DNA from: Amanita rubescens
Taxonomy: Eukaryota > Basidiomycota > Agaricomycetes > Agaricales > Amanitaceae
Assembly: GCA_015039365.1 (NCBI GenBank)
Contig: WION01000013.1
Location: forward strand, 1 to 64,000
Direction of reading: 5' to 3'
Length of the DNA stretch: 64,000 bases
Below the pieces are notes generated by a model, which worked only from the letters and a program-made list of their open reading frames with translations, was not told where the DNA came from and made no database searches. The translations under genes were made by a program, and so were the position numbers. This document shows positions 36,340 to 47,034 of the stretch, one piece after another. Position 1 is the stretch's first letter, and each line of letters opens with the position of its first letter.

Positions 36340-38376
36340 TCAGAATGGGGGGAGATCGCATATTTCTTTCAGTCCCTGCTCAGCATTCAAAACCTGGCCA
36401 TCCATCATCTTCAGTCCAAGGCCCACGAGAGCTGGTTCCGGAGTCCGCAGTTGTGCAGACAATATAAGCCGCCCAACTGCCCATATATCCACTTCTGCAC
36501 CATGATTATCTTCATATACCCTTGGTGAATGTTCGGTATGGTTCAAGTGTAGTGCTGCTTTTGTTGGGGCAAAGGAAGCATCTTCCCAGTCGATCAGAAA
36601 CCACTTGGAAGAGTCTTCACGGCTTTGCATGATATTCGGCCAACGGATATCGCGATGAAATAGTGACGGATGAGCGTGGGCTATCTGACTAGAGCATTAG
36701 TTAATGACGTAGAAGGAAATCGAGACTACCTTAAGAGCTTCGAGAACGCACACTACAGCATTTCGAACATCCGAGGGTGATTTAGGACCTTCGCTAATGC
36801 CTACTGGCCCCAGATCGACATATGAGCCATGGTGCAGTATTTCGGCTTTCTTAAGCTGGTCCACGTTAGGAACACCCTTCGAAACCAATGACGCATAGAT
36901 CGCCTGTAGATGTTCAACGCGCTCTTTTCCATCGACCTCACCCTCTAATCCATACGCCTTGCGCACATGTCGTACAAAATATTCAATTGACTTGCCACCC
37001 GCGCTGAGCCTGGAGTCAATATACCAGATGGCAGCAGAAGAAATATGCACACCGGATCTCCAAAAACATATCTTTATCTTTGCCTTCTCCGATTACCTGC
37101 TGAAGCCATCGAAGAATGCCGCACACCTTGATCATCCTTGAAGCATTCTTGATACGTTCACGTCGTGACGAAAGATCAGTCGTTATTAGATCCACAACAC
37201 GAAGGCATCCATCTTCTTGCGGCAATATAGCTACGAGGGTGACACTGACCCCAATGGCGTAATAACCTAGGCCCAGAAAGAGTAAATCACTGAAAACCTG
37301 CTCAAGCACAAACGAATACCAACCGAGAACATAAGGGGCCGGGACATACACCCATCGGGTCTTGTTTTTGAGTTCATCTTTAGGATGCTTCCCCGTGTAG
37401 AACTCCCTCTTTTCTTCGCCTCGAAATACGCAAACTTTGTCGAGTAGGAGACCAAAGTTAGGTCTTAACTGTCCACTTTCTGTACCATGGTTGCCATTCC
37501 GAACACTCCTAGCATTCAAGCATTGAACGAGGATGTTTCGGATGTTGGCATCCCAGAATCCACGAAGCGAATCTTCAGCACCGCCCGGGTCTCGTGGACC
37601 TTTTATAATCGTCACCTTCAACTCATCGAGAATCCTATCAGCAGTTTCATCTTCGCATTGATTAAACAGCAATTCGAGGTCTTGGTCGCAGCATGCATGG
37701 TCAGGAAGTAGTTCACCCTGCAAGAGTCTCTTCCATTCGAAGTGCGACAACGGGATCTTCCAATCTGGATGAAGAGGCTCCTCAAGATATCCTTTTAGGA
37801 GCTTGAAATCCAGCTCGACCGGCGTTGTCCATAAATCGAATAATTTTCGCGCTACGTCAGCTATAGCGTGATTAGTACTTGGCTTGGGCGGCATCAGAAG
37901 AGGACTAACTAGGGTCATCGCGTTTTCTTTTCACTGCTATCTACTCAGTAACGCTCGACCAGAGATTTTCGACTCACCGGTGGCTGGGGCCTGCACGATT
38001 ATGTCGATGTTTTTGCGGTGAGACTGAGGCTGCATTGAAAAATTTGTCCGCAAATTTCGAAAGACCTCCCTGGGACCCGATACGTTCACTCAGAGTGTCG
38101 GCTGGCCCCGTAGCGATAGGGTTGGAATCCTTGGGCTGAGAAAAGCGACGTTACTTCGCATAGCGACTCATTGATGGCGCTCACCTTCCACAATTCCAGA
38201 GTGTAAGAATCAACATCCTTTAAGGTACCATGAACTGCCTCCTCTTTTATCTTTTTCTTCAAGTCGATAACCTCACAATTGAGCCCCGCGTTAACTGAAA
38301 AGACGATAAATTCGCCTTCGATAAGACAATAAAGCCGGCGAGAGGCGACCTGGTCCGGGGTAACTATATCAGGCAT
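36340..38376 (-). CDS. Crinkler (CRN) family protein with kinase-like C-terminal domain
   Basis: The N-terminus has the ubiquitin-like Crinkler header: RRLYCLIEGEFIVFSVN, VIDLKKKIKEE, YTLELWKVSAINES, then LSERIGSQGGLSKFADKF and DIIVQAPATG. Crinklers were first defined in oomycetes and also occur in fungi, where their roles are largely open. A linker (LFDLWTTPVELDFKLLKGYL, FGLLLDKVCVFRGEEKR) leads to a kinase-like domain with HRDIRWPNIM (catalytic loop), SKWFLIDWEDA (metal-binding DFG position) and NHGAEVDIWAVGRLI. The C-terminus is LKEICDLPPF. Four points need one base skipped (about 38141-38144, 38010-38014, 37907, 37051); otherwise the architecture is complete. I chose the ATG at 38376 (MPDIVTPDQVASRR). 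Confidence 0.75.
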
Positions 38377-39620
38377 AGCCGGGGGAGAGAGTTCTGATTG
38401 CACTGCCACATGGGTCTAGCATATGAGCTCGCGACACTCACCGCCACCGCACCACCGCCCCTTAGTTTGCCTCCGAACAATTAGCGCCCTAGAGGGCGCT
38501 TCAGAGGAGAATGCTATAGCACATGTTCGGCGCCCAATCGCTAATGAGCTCCTCGGTTGTTGTACGACCACTTTATCAATTCACTAGCTGGCTGGTCCGT
38601 GGAATGGAACGAAGGATGTGCCAACTGGACTCTACCGTCTTCTGGGCAATGGAACAATTCATTTGACTCTTTTATTCTTGGATTGAGGTCCCTCCATACT
38701 CGTATGGAGCAGTAGAACGAGGCAGAAAAGAACGAGAGGCAAAAGCAAGCAAATGCAAGTAGAAGAGGGCTTTGAGGAGTGCGTTTCGTAATCATGTTGA
38801 CAGAAAGCCCTTCTTGTATATTGGTCGACGAAGTTGATGCTATCCCTTCTGCAGGTTGTAGAATTGGCATCGATGTGGTTACTTCATCGTACTTCGCCTT
38901 TGGACTCGGACAGACCCGAAGGTTCGCCAATGTCACGGTACATGTGTGGGATATCATAAATGATTTATTGTGGGCGTGTAATGCGGAATGAAGCTTGAAG
39001 CTTGAAGCATAATCTTTTATCAAATATAGAGCATTTTAATTTTATGACACACGATACATACGCTTTCGAGGTAACTTTTTCCGGCTCGTTCGGCAGCTTC
39101 CTTTTTGCAGTGACATATCCCTTGGACTGAAGAACCATGTACTAGATCCGAATACTGTGAACGTACGTTGATCAACGACATAATTCGGAGTCTCGGATAC
39201 ACCTATCGTTAGAAAGCCGTCTCGGATGCCTCGCTTCAGGCTTCCGAGCTCGCGCATAGATTCTGAATAGTAGCATCGGCGGAGATTGGCAAAGTCCATG
39301 CTTGCATGCTGAGTGTAAGGTGAACCTAGCAAAAAAAAAAAACTATTGCTTACTGTAAGAGTACCTTCAGCGTTGATGCTCCCATAAGACCGGTCTAGCG
39401 ACTAAGCGAAAGGCATTGACCACACCGTAAGGGTCCTACTCTGCCGCCGTGGGATAACTGATCCTGAATTAGATATATGATGAAATTGGAAATTCAATAT
39501 GCTTTCAGTCCTGGTTGGCAGGACAATTGGACGGACAGCGTAGGGGATGGAGGCTTGAGCTACAATTCAGGACCGAGGATTGAGGTGCATACACATTACT
39601 TTAAGACGTTACAATAACAC
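38377..39620. other. Gap between Crinkler gene and tRNA
   Basis: Contains an open minus-strand frame at 38541-39023 with one possible membrane segment (LLLAFACFCLSFFSASF) but no recognisable family, and the second copy of the dispersed repeat near 39268-39330. Nothing else is supported. Confidence 0.35.
39268..39330. repeat. Dispersed repeat, copy 2
   Basis: Second copy of the repeat at 34628-34690, same orientation, about 4.6 kb away, with an insertion of a few bases after the shared GTCCATGCTTGCAT. It ends in a run of A (39331-39340). Confidence 0.65.
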
Positions 39621-39692
39621 AGCAGCATGGCGCAGTGGAAGCGCGCGGGGCCCATAACCCCGAGGTCACTTGATCGAAACAAGTTGCTGCTA
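39621..39692 (+). tRNA. Initiator tRNA-Met (CAU)
   Basis: A 72-base cloverleaf: acceptor stem AGCAGCA/TGCTGCT, D arm with TGGCGCAGTGGAAGCGC, anticodon stem CGGGG/CCCCG around loop CCCATAA (anticodon CAU), and T arm ACTTG/CAAGT with loop ATCGAAA. The A-rich T loop (AUCGAAA) and the A1-T72 end pair are hallmarks of the eukaryotic initiator rather than elongator tRNA-Met. No intron. A T6 stretch follows. Confidence 0.93.
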
Positions 39693-39697
39693 AAACA

Positions 39698-39703
39698 TTT
39701 TTT
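39698..39703 (+). terminator. RNA polymerase III terminator
   Basis: A run of six T residues begins a few bases after the end of the initiator tRNA, the usual Pol III stop signal. Confidence 0.75.
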
Positions 39704-39950
39704 GTCCTCCATGCCTCTAGACTACATTGCACATTTGATACTTTCTTCGTTCCACGATGTCCTTTGGAATGATCAAAAGGCCAGACCCTGGAAAAGACTA
39801 CCTTTTTTTTCCCTCTCTAAATTACATCGTGGTTGTACAACTAATACATCCTTGGTTCCCGTTTTATAACTCTACAAAGACCAGACAACAAGACGACAAT
39901 TATACAGTACACATCATACACAGCAGAAAAAGAAAAAAAAAGCTACAATT

Positions 39951-41285
39951 TCAATACGTTCCAAGTATCATGCTCATAATGGCGCGAAAGGGTAATGTGG
40001 CGATACGTCCGATGTGGTATAGGAGTCCTACATCGTTAGCCCTTTTTGAGTCCGACGATGATTTGAGAGCGCCGCCGTTCCTCTGGATAGGGGATGGATA
40101 AAAAAAGTGGATGAGAATACGATATGGCCGTAGGTAAAGCCAGGAAGGTGCGACATAGCACAGTAACGAGAGGGGAAATAGTCTGAAAGGGATCGGTACG
40201 TCCTGTCGCGGCTGCACGCTCTTGATGTGCTTCAGGGTATCTTCCATGCCTTTGACCCGGGATTCCTGTCGGGCTTGCCTCTTCTCTTGCTTGCGTGCAA
40301 TTCCCTGTATTTTTAGCGATATTTCATTAACGTCGTGATAAACGTCCTCTCTGAGTTCCACCGCCTTTGTTTCATTCTTGCGCATAATCTTCTCCAACTT
40401 GCTGATTCTCCGAGTCAGCTCATCAAGGCGATCCAGTAGTTTGCCGGTGGTAATAACATTTGGAGGTACAGGGTATTGGACGACTTCGTGTAAGTCGCTC
40501 GTGCGCTTCTTCAGCCGCTCGACCAAATGTGCCCATGGTCTGACCCCTGTTGCCAGGACGAATAAGCCGACATTGAACCACGAGATGGATTCGGGTCCGA
40601 TTATAGCTGCAGTCGCGTAGCGTATAAACGCAGCGCCCAAGAAAGGTGATAATGTTGTCAAACAAAGGAAGAGGATTTCGATTTTACGAAGTTCTGATGC
40701 TCCTATTTGTTGGTATTTCTCTTCGATGGTTGCGGGTAGCGAGCTCGATATCGGTCTCTGTATGCGAGCTTTTTGATAAATCTCCCAGGGAACTGAAAGG
40801 TAGAGTAAGATATACTTCCATACTGACTATATGCGTGATATACGCGCACCTTCGATGATTTGGTGCAAGTAATATACCAGCAGAACGAGCATGAATAGGT
40901 TTTTGACATAATCTCCTCCCGTCAACCATTGGCATGCGAGCGATACGAGAGCCGCCAAGACGGCCAGGTCAAATTCGTACCATGCTCGGTGTCGCTTTTC
41001 TAAGGACTGTTCATTGGTATAACATTCCCTTTGTTCCTCAGGCGTACTATCGGCAGATTCTCCGTCGTCCGCGCTCGTTTCTGAACGACTCGCGGAACCT
41101 GACACGTATGAGGGAGATATTTCTTCTGTTGTTTGGGATATCCGTCTTCCCTCATCCTTCTGGTTCGGGAGGTGGCAGGCTGAGCTGGATAATTGGGCCT
41201 GGGCACGCTCCAAGATGTGTGCTCTACGGCGGGTCATGACATTAGGTGCGTCCGACGAGGTAGTCTTAGCAGCGGACGCAGACAT
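39951..41285 (-). CDS. Membrane protein with coiled coil, unknown function
   Basis: Two main exons. The first has a Ser/Glu-rich N-terminus (MSASAAKTTSSDAPNVMTRR), then WYEFDLAVLAALVSLACQWL and YVKNLFMLVLLVYYLHQIIE, two likely membrane segments. After an intron near 40770-40850 come further hydrophobic segments (IEILFLCLTTLSPFLGAAFI, ISWFNVGLFVLATGVRPWAH) and a coiled coil (LLDRLDELTRRISKLEKIMR to about KQEKRQARQ). A last hydrophobic stretch (FRLFPLSLLCYVAPSWLYL) precedes a basic tail. Roughly 400 residues. It looks like a conserved mushroom-specific membrane protein; I know no function. No frame break seen. Confidence 0.65.
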
Positions 41286-41886
41286 ACGAAAGGAATGGGG
41301 TTATGGGTATAGGGGCGAAGTGACACCTGCCAGCGCTCCGTCCACGTGCCACGCCTTGCTATGTCCGACGACTCTATGACGACGTCAATGGCAAAGTAAT
41401 CTTGTTGTCACATCAAGACTGAAAGGTCCGCATCGGTTACTGGACATGTCATATTGTCTACTGAGAGCCTCAACCCCGTCATTTTCGACACATGTATAGC
41501 TACCGAAGAGCGGGTCATCCAAAAAGGCAAGCGTATACGAAGTTCTTTTTTCGGAAAGCCTGAAGTTGACGTTCCAAGTCCATAATCGTTCATTTCCTTG
41601 TAGTTCGCGTTGACTTGACCAATTGGGCAATTCGATCAAGCTGACTGTAACTTTGTCTTCAAAACGGTCTTCCACTTGTTTTTCCTCAACTAAAGTGGAA
41701 TTGCCCCCACGAGTCAGAGGGTCCACTCAATAGATTTCAGGCCAACTACGATGGATCTGGTCGTCGGCTATGACCAAGACGATTTCCTTGTTCTCCGCAA
41801 CACTTATAATAATAGCGCTGCACTTACAGCTCGATAACTGTCTCTTTTTCTACCCATCCTACTGATACTCGACGCCGGCAGGAGGC

Positions 41887-43701
41887 ATGCAGTTCGAGTT
41901 GATTTCCTTTCCTTTCCTATGCTTCGTGTTTCTCGTTGCTGCCAATCTCAACCGACGCGTCAGAAAAGACTTAGCTCTTTCTTTGGTCATAGCCTGGCTT
42001 GCCATTTGCAATTTGATCCAAGGGATAAACGCTGTCATATGGGCTGGTAATAGTCAACTTCGCGCTCCAGTATGGTGTGATATAGGTATTTGTCGCTAAT
42101 TCAATTCGACTTTTGGTACCGTCTCATGCGAAATTAGTCACCAAGCTAGTTCTAGGAGCAATGATAGCATTGTCTGCCTCCTGCCTCTGTACAATGCGAA
42201 AGTTGGAACTCCTAGCTAGCTCACGACCGCTTCGCTTGGAGTCTCGGCATCGCACAAAGTGGGTTGTTATAGAAGTCATCGCGTGTGTTGTTGTCCCCGT
42301 TCTGTATATGGCGACGCGTGAGTGTTCGTCTCACGCTCAAGGCTAAGGCTAACAATGCCATTAGATCTTCTGTTTCAGAACCATCGATTTGACATATTAC
42401 AACATTACGGTTGCGCTGCTTCAGTCTACCCTGCTACCATCTCGTTGGTATTTATGTGGCTTCCTCCGCTGGTATGCTGTGTTTTGTCGTTTGTTTTATG
42501 TGGTAAGAAAGTTTGTATATATAAAAACGCTTCTGTTATGCTCATGTTACGCAGGAATCATAGTTCATCACTCGTACCAAAACACACCCTCTCAATTTTC
42601 GCAGCATATATATGCCCGGACTTCGAGGAAAGCGGGTTACTTCATTCGTCGCCTTTCAGTAACGATTCTCACGTCCATGGTTCTTTTCATCATCATCTCA
42701 TTCTCTATGATTGCCGGTGACACAAACGCAAAGATGTCATGGCCTCTCATTCATGCCGACTTCAGCATCGTTCACGTCGTTACGTCTAACAATGAGAATC
42801 CAAGCATAAGATCTATCTGGTGGGGACTTCGTTTCATTTCCCTCGTCTACATCCTCCTTGCCGTCACCTCGGGTGAAGTAAGGGATGGGACCAAAGGGAT
42901 CCCCGTGTGGCGGTCTGAGCGATCATCAAACGACGTGTGAGTGTTTTGTACCCGTTTTAATGGCTTCCATCGATGCTCACTGTCCTCAATCCAAGGCCTC
43001 GTCACCGGTTTGCTTCTAGCCGATCATCAATGCCTACCATACCACCCACGGTTCCGAGACCTCGTTCTGTCTCTCTGGACATGAGGTCGGGTTGGGATGA
43101 TATGTGGGAAACGAAATCCTCGTTGCGAACCCTCTTTTTGTCGGATTCTTCTAGGGCGAAGTCGCCAACATCGCCCACGCTTTCACCTAGTCCTACGAGA
43201 ATGGATGATGCATTTTTGGCGTCTGCCTTGAACCATGTGGGTCCGTCCATGACAGCATATTCATCCGGCTTCAATGCTCCTGTAATTCCGGCCCCTCCCG
43301 TCCATAGACCACCCCGCCGAGTGCCATCACAATCGTTGCCTGTCCAGCGGTTGCCAAGTCCAACTATGGTTGTATCACCCCGCACGTCGAAGATCTCTTC
43401 TGTATTTGACGCCCATTGGCCACAGCCTCCTGAATCTCCTGTCTCTTCCACGCCGTGTCCAAGTCGCGCCGTATCTCCTTACACGGCTGCAGATTGCCCT
43501 GAACACGTAGAAGACGATACCATGAGTATAACTGCTCACGAAGTCTCCGTGCAACACGCAGCGATGTTCACTGTACCTTCTTCGCCTCCACGCGAGGAGT
43601 TCATAAATCGAGCCCAGAGCTTAAAAGGTTCGTGGAACCCAGACGACTTTTCATATCAAGAAAGCCATCTCTATGAGGCGACAGTACTGGAGACTGTCTG
43701 A
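41887..43701 (+). CDS. STE3: STE3-type pheromone receptor, copy 1
   Basis: Seven-membrane-segment G-protein-coupled receptor of the a-factor receptor (STE3) family, which binds farnesylated peptide pheromones. The landmark at the end of the second segment is present: INAVIWAGN then RAPVWCDI, followed after an intron by VTKLVLGAMIALSASCLCTM, a basic loop, HRTKWVVIEVIACVVVPVLY, the extracellular HRFDILQHYGC, and FMWLPPLVCCVLSFVLC. Later segments follow (ILTSMVLFIIISFSMIAG, WGLRFISLVYILLAVTSG). The tail is long, Ser/Pro-rich and cytoplasmic (about 240 residues). Starts MQFELISFPFLCFVFLVAAN. Its N-terminal segment and sixth segment depart from copy 2, so the two are not recent duplicates. Whether it acts in mating specificity or is a non-mating paralogue cannot be told here. 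Confidence 0.85.
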
Positions 43702-43940
43702 TTCATATGACAACCATGCCAATATTCTAATCAACAACGTATAATGCTCTATACGATACAGTCCTTTATTTTGTCATTCGTTTTCATGTGTATGTATTTC
43801 TACTATTCTCTAATTTTGCATTTATGATTTGCAAGAATACACTGTATTATATCAAAGTACCTTATAGTATACATTTAAATTAACCTATGATTTTTTCTAG
43901 TACTTTGAAGCGTATGGCCTAGATTGGCTAACGTAAACAC

Positions 43941-43979
43941 GTAATTTCCTCCCATACTAAATGTTTCCGGAAATCGCAA
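43941..43979 (+). repeat. 39-bp direct repeat, copy 1
   Basis: GTAATTTCCTCCCATACTAA continuing to ATGTTTCCGGAAATCGCAA; matched at 49002-49040 in the same orientation with one difference (T versus C). TTTCCGGAAA inside it is palindromic. Confidence 0.8.
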
Positions 43980-44055
43980 CCACGCGATTTCATGATGGCT
44001 GAAATAGGGCTGAAATAGCAACAGAATAGATTATTTACATAAAACTCGTGCCTTC

Positions 44056-44126
44056 CACGTCCACTCCTCAGGTGAAATGGCTTCTAGCCTCTTTCATGAC
44101 CATCGCATATACAAAGCCGCCATGTC
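44056..44126 (+). repeat. 71-bp inverted repeat, left arm
   Basis: Begins CACGTCCACTCCTCAGGTGA and runs to GCCGCCATGTC. The reverse complement recurs at 46440-46511 with one substitution and one indel. The arms enclose SRP9 and an SRPK-like kinase gene. Confidence 0.85.
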
Positions 44127-44202
44127 GGGTCAATTTTTTTCCTAGTCGACGGACGAGAATAGAAAAAGAGTAGTACGAACGTTGTAGCTCCAACTCGATT
44201 CG

Positions 44203-44676
44203 CTACTTTTTCTTCTTTGGCTTCTTCTTTGTCACACCACCACCACTACCCGCGGAAGGACCAGCCGAGGGGGTCATCGTTCTCGGCAAGGGACTGTCGC
44301 GACCCAACTCTGGCTTTAACGGGATGTCTAACCGGGCCTCCTTTTCTTTCTGACGTCTATTCTGCATTTTCTGCATGAGAGAGAGATTAAGGGCTTCGAA
44401 TCGATTGAGAAAGATAAAAGTATGTTTTGAACTTGATGCACTATAATAGCTGGGCGGTGAACATTCCTCGTTTTGGGCGTAGGTGCTTACAGTGGTATCA
44501 TCAGTAATTTTTAAGACGAGCTTGCCTTCCATTTTATGGAGTAACGTGCCTGCGAGGTGATAGGGATCCGAAGTTAGACGCCAGACGTCAGACTAGAAAC
44601 AGTGAAAGAAAAAGACCTTGTTTGGAGATTTGGCGTAGAGGGCCTCACCGGCGTGCCAGGAATGGATGTAGACCAT
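44203..44676 (-). CDS. SRP9: Signal recognition particle subunit SRP9
   Basis: Binds the Alu domain of SRP RNA (with SRP14 in most eukaryotes) and contributes to elongation arrest during ER targeting. The start MVYIHSWHAGEALYAKSPNK is followed after an intron by EGKLVLKITDDTT and, after a 50-base intron (about 44440-44490), by CIKFKTY and IFLNRFEALNLSLMQKMQNR, the family core. A Lys-rich C-terminal tail (TKKKPKKKK) follows a Ser/Gly/Pro linker. With the intron removed, the exon needs one base skipped in a T4 run (plus-strand A4 at 44416-44419). The junction between SPNK and EGKLVL is not fully resolved and may hide a further short intron. Lies inside the inverted repeat. Confidence 0.8.
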
Positions 44677-44992
44677 CGCGCACTTTTCTGCCTAAATAAA
44701 ACCAAATAACCCGGCTTCCTCGACCCGGCGTGTCGGACTGCTTCGTACCCTGGCCTTTGTGGCCAAATATCTCGATCATTCTACGATGCGTGGCTCTTCT
44801 CGCCCATCTAGACTGCTCCTGACTTCCGGCGATATCCGACCGCAGCACTCTCTCTCTGGGTGCTACTATCATGCATATATCATGGCTTGGCAGCGAGCGT
44901 CGAGCGAAGTTCCAATGTTGATTACATAATTGATTTCGGCAAAGAATATCTTTCAATTTGAAACCCACCAAACCTTACAATTATTCAAAACC

Positions 44993-46326
44993 ATGTGTCA
45001 AGAACAGTACCGAATCTCCGGCCTTAACTACATAGAAGACATCAAGAGGTATCGACCAGGAGGATTTCATCCGGTGTTGATCGGTGATGTTTTCGCCAAT
45101 GGTCGCTACAAAATATTGCACAAGTTGGGTTGCGGAGCCTCGTCTACTGTCTGGCTCGCACGAGACCAGCGACCGGAGTCATCTGGCTCGGACACTCTGG
45201 TTGCATTAAGGGTTCTTTCGGCAGATAAATCCTCCAAACACAAAGACGAGATCCCAGACCTTGTCGTTCCATCCAAGCTTGATTCCTTGGCCAGCGCCGC
45301 GCATAGTCCCACTCGTCAAAATCTCCTGACCATTAAGGACCATTTCATGGAAGAAGGGCCGAACGGATCACATCTATGCATTATCTCTCAATTTGCTGGA
45401 CCAAATGTAGCCTCTATGTCTTACGACGAAATGAGGTGGCTCGGGAGCAAGCGGTTGCGCGGCGATCTGGCGAGGAAGGTGGCGAAGCAAATTGCTACTG
45501 TGGTAGAGCTCATGCATTCCGCAGGACTTGTACATGGAGGTTCGTCCTCCAGATTTACACTCACGTCAAAATCTAGCGACTATTCTTCTCAGATTTAACA
45601 GCGAACAACATCCTTTTCCATGTAACCGACCAGGCACGCAGATGGTCGGAGAGCGAAATCTACACAATGCTGGGTGAGCCAGAGATTCAAACTCTTCGCG
45701 GCTCTCCACCAAGCCCACAAGCTCCCCGGGAGCTCGTCGCACCCACTCTTTACTCTTTCCCATCCTTCCTGGAGGAAACCATCTTTGTTACCGACTTTGG
45801 TCAATCTTTTGAGATAAAGGCGCCACCGAAGGATTACCAAGCGAGCACAGTAATACGTTATTTCCCCCCGGAATATCGCTTCGACAATGTTGCTAGCCTT
45901 GCTTCTGACATCTGGGGGTTGGCATGCACCATTTTTGAGATTCGAGCAGGACGCTCGCTCTTCACCTCATATTTCGGTGATCATTCCGACGTTATGCGGG
46001 ATAACGTTTTGACGTTGGGTAAGCTGCCAGAGCCTTGGTGGAGCGCATTTGAGGAACATCACAAGTGGTTTGAGGAAAATGGAGAACCCAAGTTTCGCCC
46101 GAAGAGGTCTATCCGAGAGAAGCTGGAGCTGATCGGAGTCAAGGACACGCCACCCGAAGTTGATGATGGGCCCATGTTTGAGGCTGTTGGGACGCGGCTC
46201 GAAGAAAAGGAAGTCGTGCTTCTGAGCGACCTGTTGGAGAAGATGCTCAAGTATCGTCCGGAGGAAAGAATTACTATACGAGAGGTAGTGCAGCATCCAT
46301 GGTTCGAGTATACTTCTGCGCAGTAA
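44993..46326 (+). CDS. SRPK-like kinase, catalytic-loop Lys replaced
   Basis: Kinase of the mushroom SRPK-like expansion. Start MCQEQYRISGLNYIEDIKRY, lead GGFHPVLIGDVFANGRYKIL, Gly loop HKLGCGASSTVWLARD. The usual VAIK lysine position reads LVALRVL, so the ATP-binding Lys appears to be Arg. After one short intron the catalytic loop reads LVHGDLTANNILF: the catalytic Asp and Asn are kept but Thr replaces Lys after the Asp. The metal site is VTDFGQS. Later landmarks are RYFPPEYRF, ASDIWGLACTIFEIRAG, and a C-lobe end LKYRPEERITIREVVQHPWF. Only one intron, unlike the kinase at 18-19.6 kb. No frame break seen. Activity is uncertain because of the substitutions. Confidence 0.8.
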
Positions 46327-47034
46327 ATCACAGAGATTGATTCGTTTTGTTATCTTGAAATTTGATTTTGAACAAATGTATGTCATGGGGATAAGATAGG
46401 CTACAAGGACACTTTGCTTCTCGGGAAAGTCGAGGAAATGACATCGGCGGCTTTGTATATGCGATGGTCATGAAAGAGGCTAAAAGCCATTTCACCTGAG
46501 GAGTGGACGTGAACGCTTTTTCGACGAGGATGGTGGTACGTACTTTGCTATCCGCCGAATCGCGACATAAGTTGAACTGAAGGTATAAATTCGACCCATC
46601 CGCAAACAAATCCTCAAAATTATTGACCACAATCGCATACGCCATCATGATTCATCCTATATATTTTGAATCCCATCGAACAACGTTCACGAACTTGATA
46701 GGAATCTCTCAATCAATGATATTATCGATGTACATAATCGCATTGCGCTGCCCGATTCATTGCCTCACCGAAGCTTTGGAGACGTAAGGTGGCACTCGAT
46801 GTCAAGAACCGAAACTGTGGCATGAACTATGGCTGCGCTGCGCTTGTTCACTAAGACTTGCAGCGTCTAAGTTTCCAATATATAGTGCTCCTGGTGGCGT
46901 CTCACAAACATATATAATACGAGTCACACCAGATTATATTGTTCAACAACGTAAAGAATGGGTATGATGGGTATGTTGGTGACTGCAAGGCTTTCATTAC
47001 ATGATGCAAGCAAATAGCGATCACTTACACGCAT
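46327..47034. other. Gap holding the right arm of the inverted repeat
   Basis: Contains the 46440-46511 repeat arm. A minus-strand frame at 46328-46648 is open and reads sensibly in part (QVKWLLASFMTIAYTKPPM spans the repeat), so a small gene fragment is possible, but I cannot name it. The rest shows nothing. Confidence 0.4.
46440..46511 (-). repeat. 71-bp inverted repeat, right arm
   Basis: Reverse complement of 44056-44126, nearly identical. Outside the arms the sequences do not match, so this is not a simple long inversion boundary. Confidence 0.85.

Larger units (their letters stand above)
43702..44202. other. AT-rich gap with two repeats
   Basis: The AT-rich 3' flank of the receptor gene, containing one copy of a 39-base direct repeat (43941-43979) and one arm of a 71-base inverted repeat (44056-44126). 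No gene. Confidence 0.5.

Noticed and set aside
38541..39023. Minus-strand frame of about 160 residues with one hydrophobic segment
   Set aside because: Its start is not an ATG in a convincing context, composition is mixed and no family is apparent; described only in the gap entry.
41385..41726. Open minus-strand frame of about 113 residues between the membrane protein and STE3 copy 1
   Set aside because: Partly protein-like (LWTWNVNFRLSEK) but no family, no splice context and no match I recognise; kept out of the gene list.
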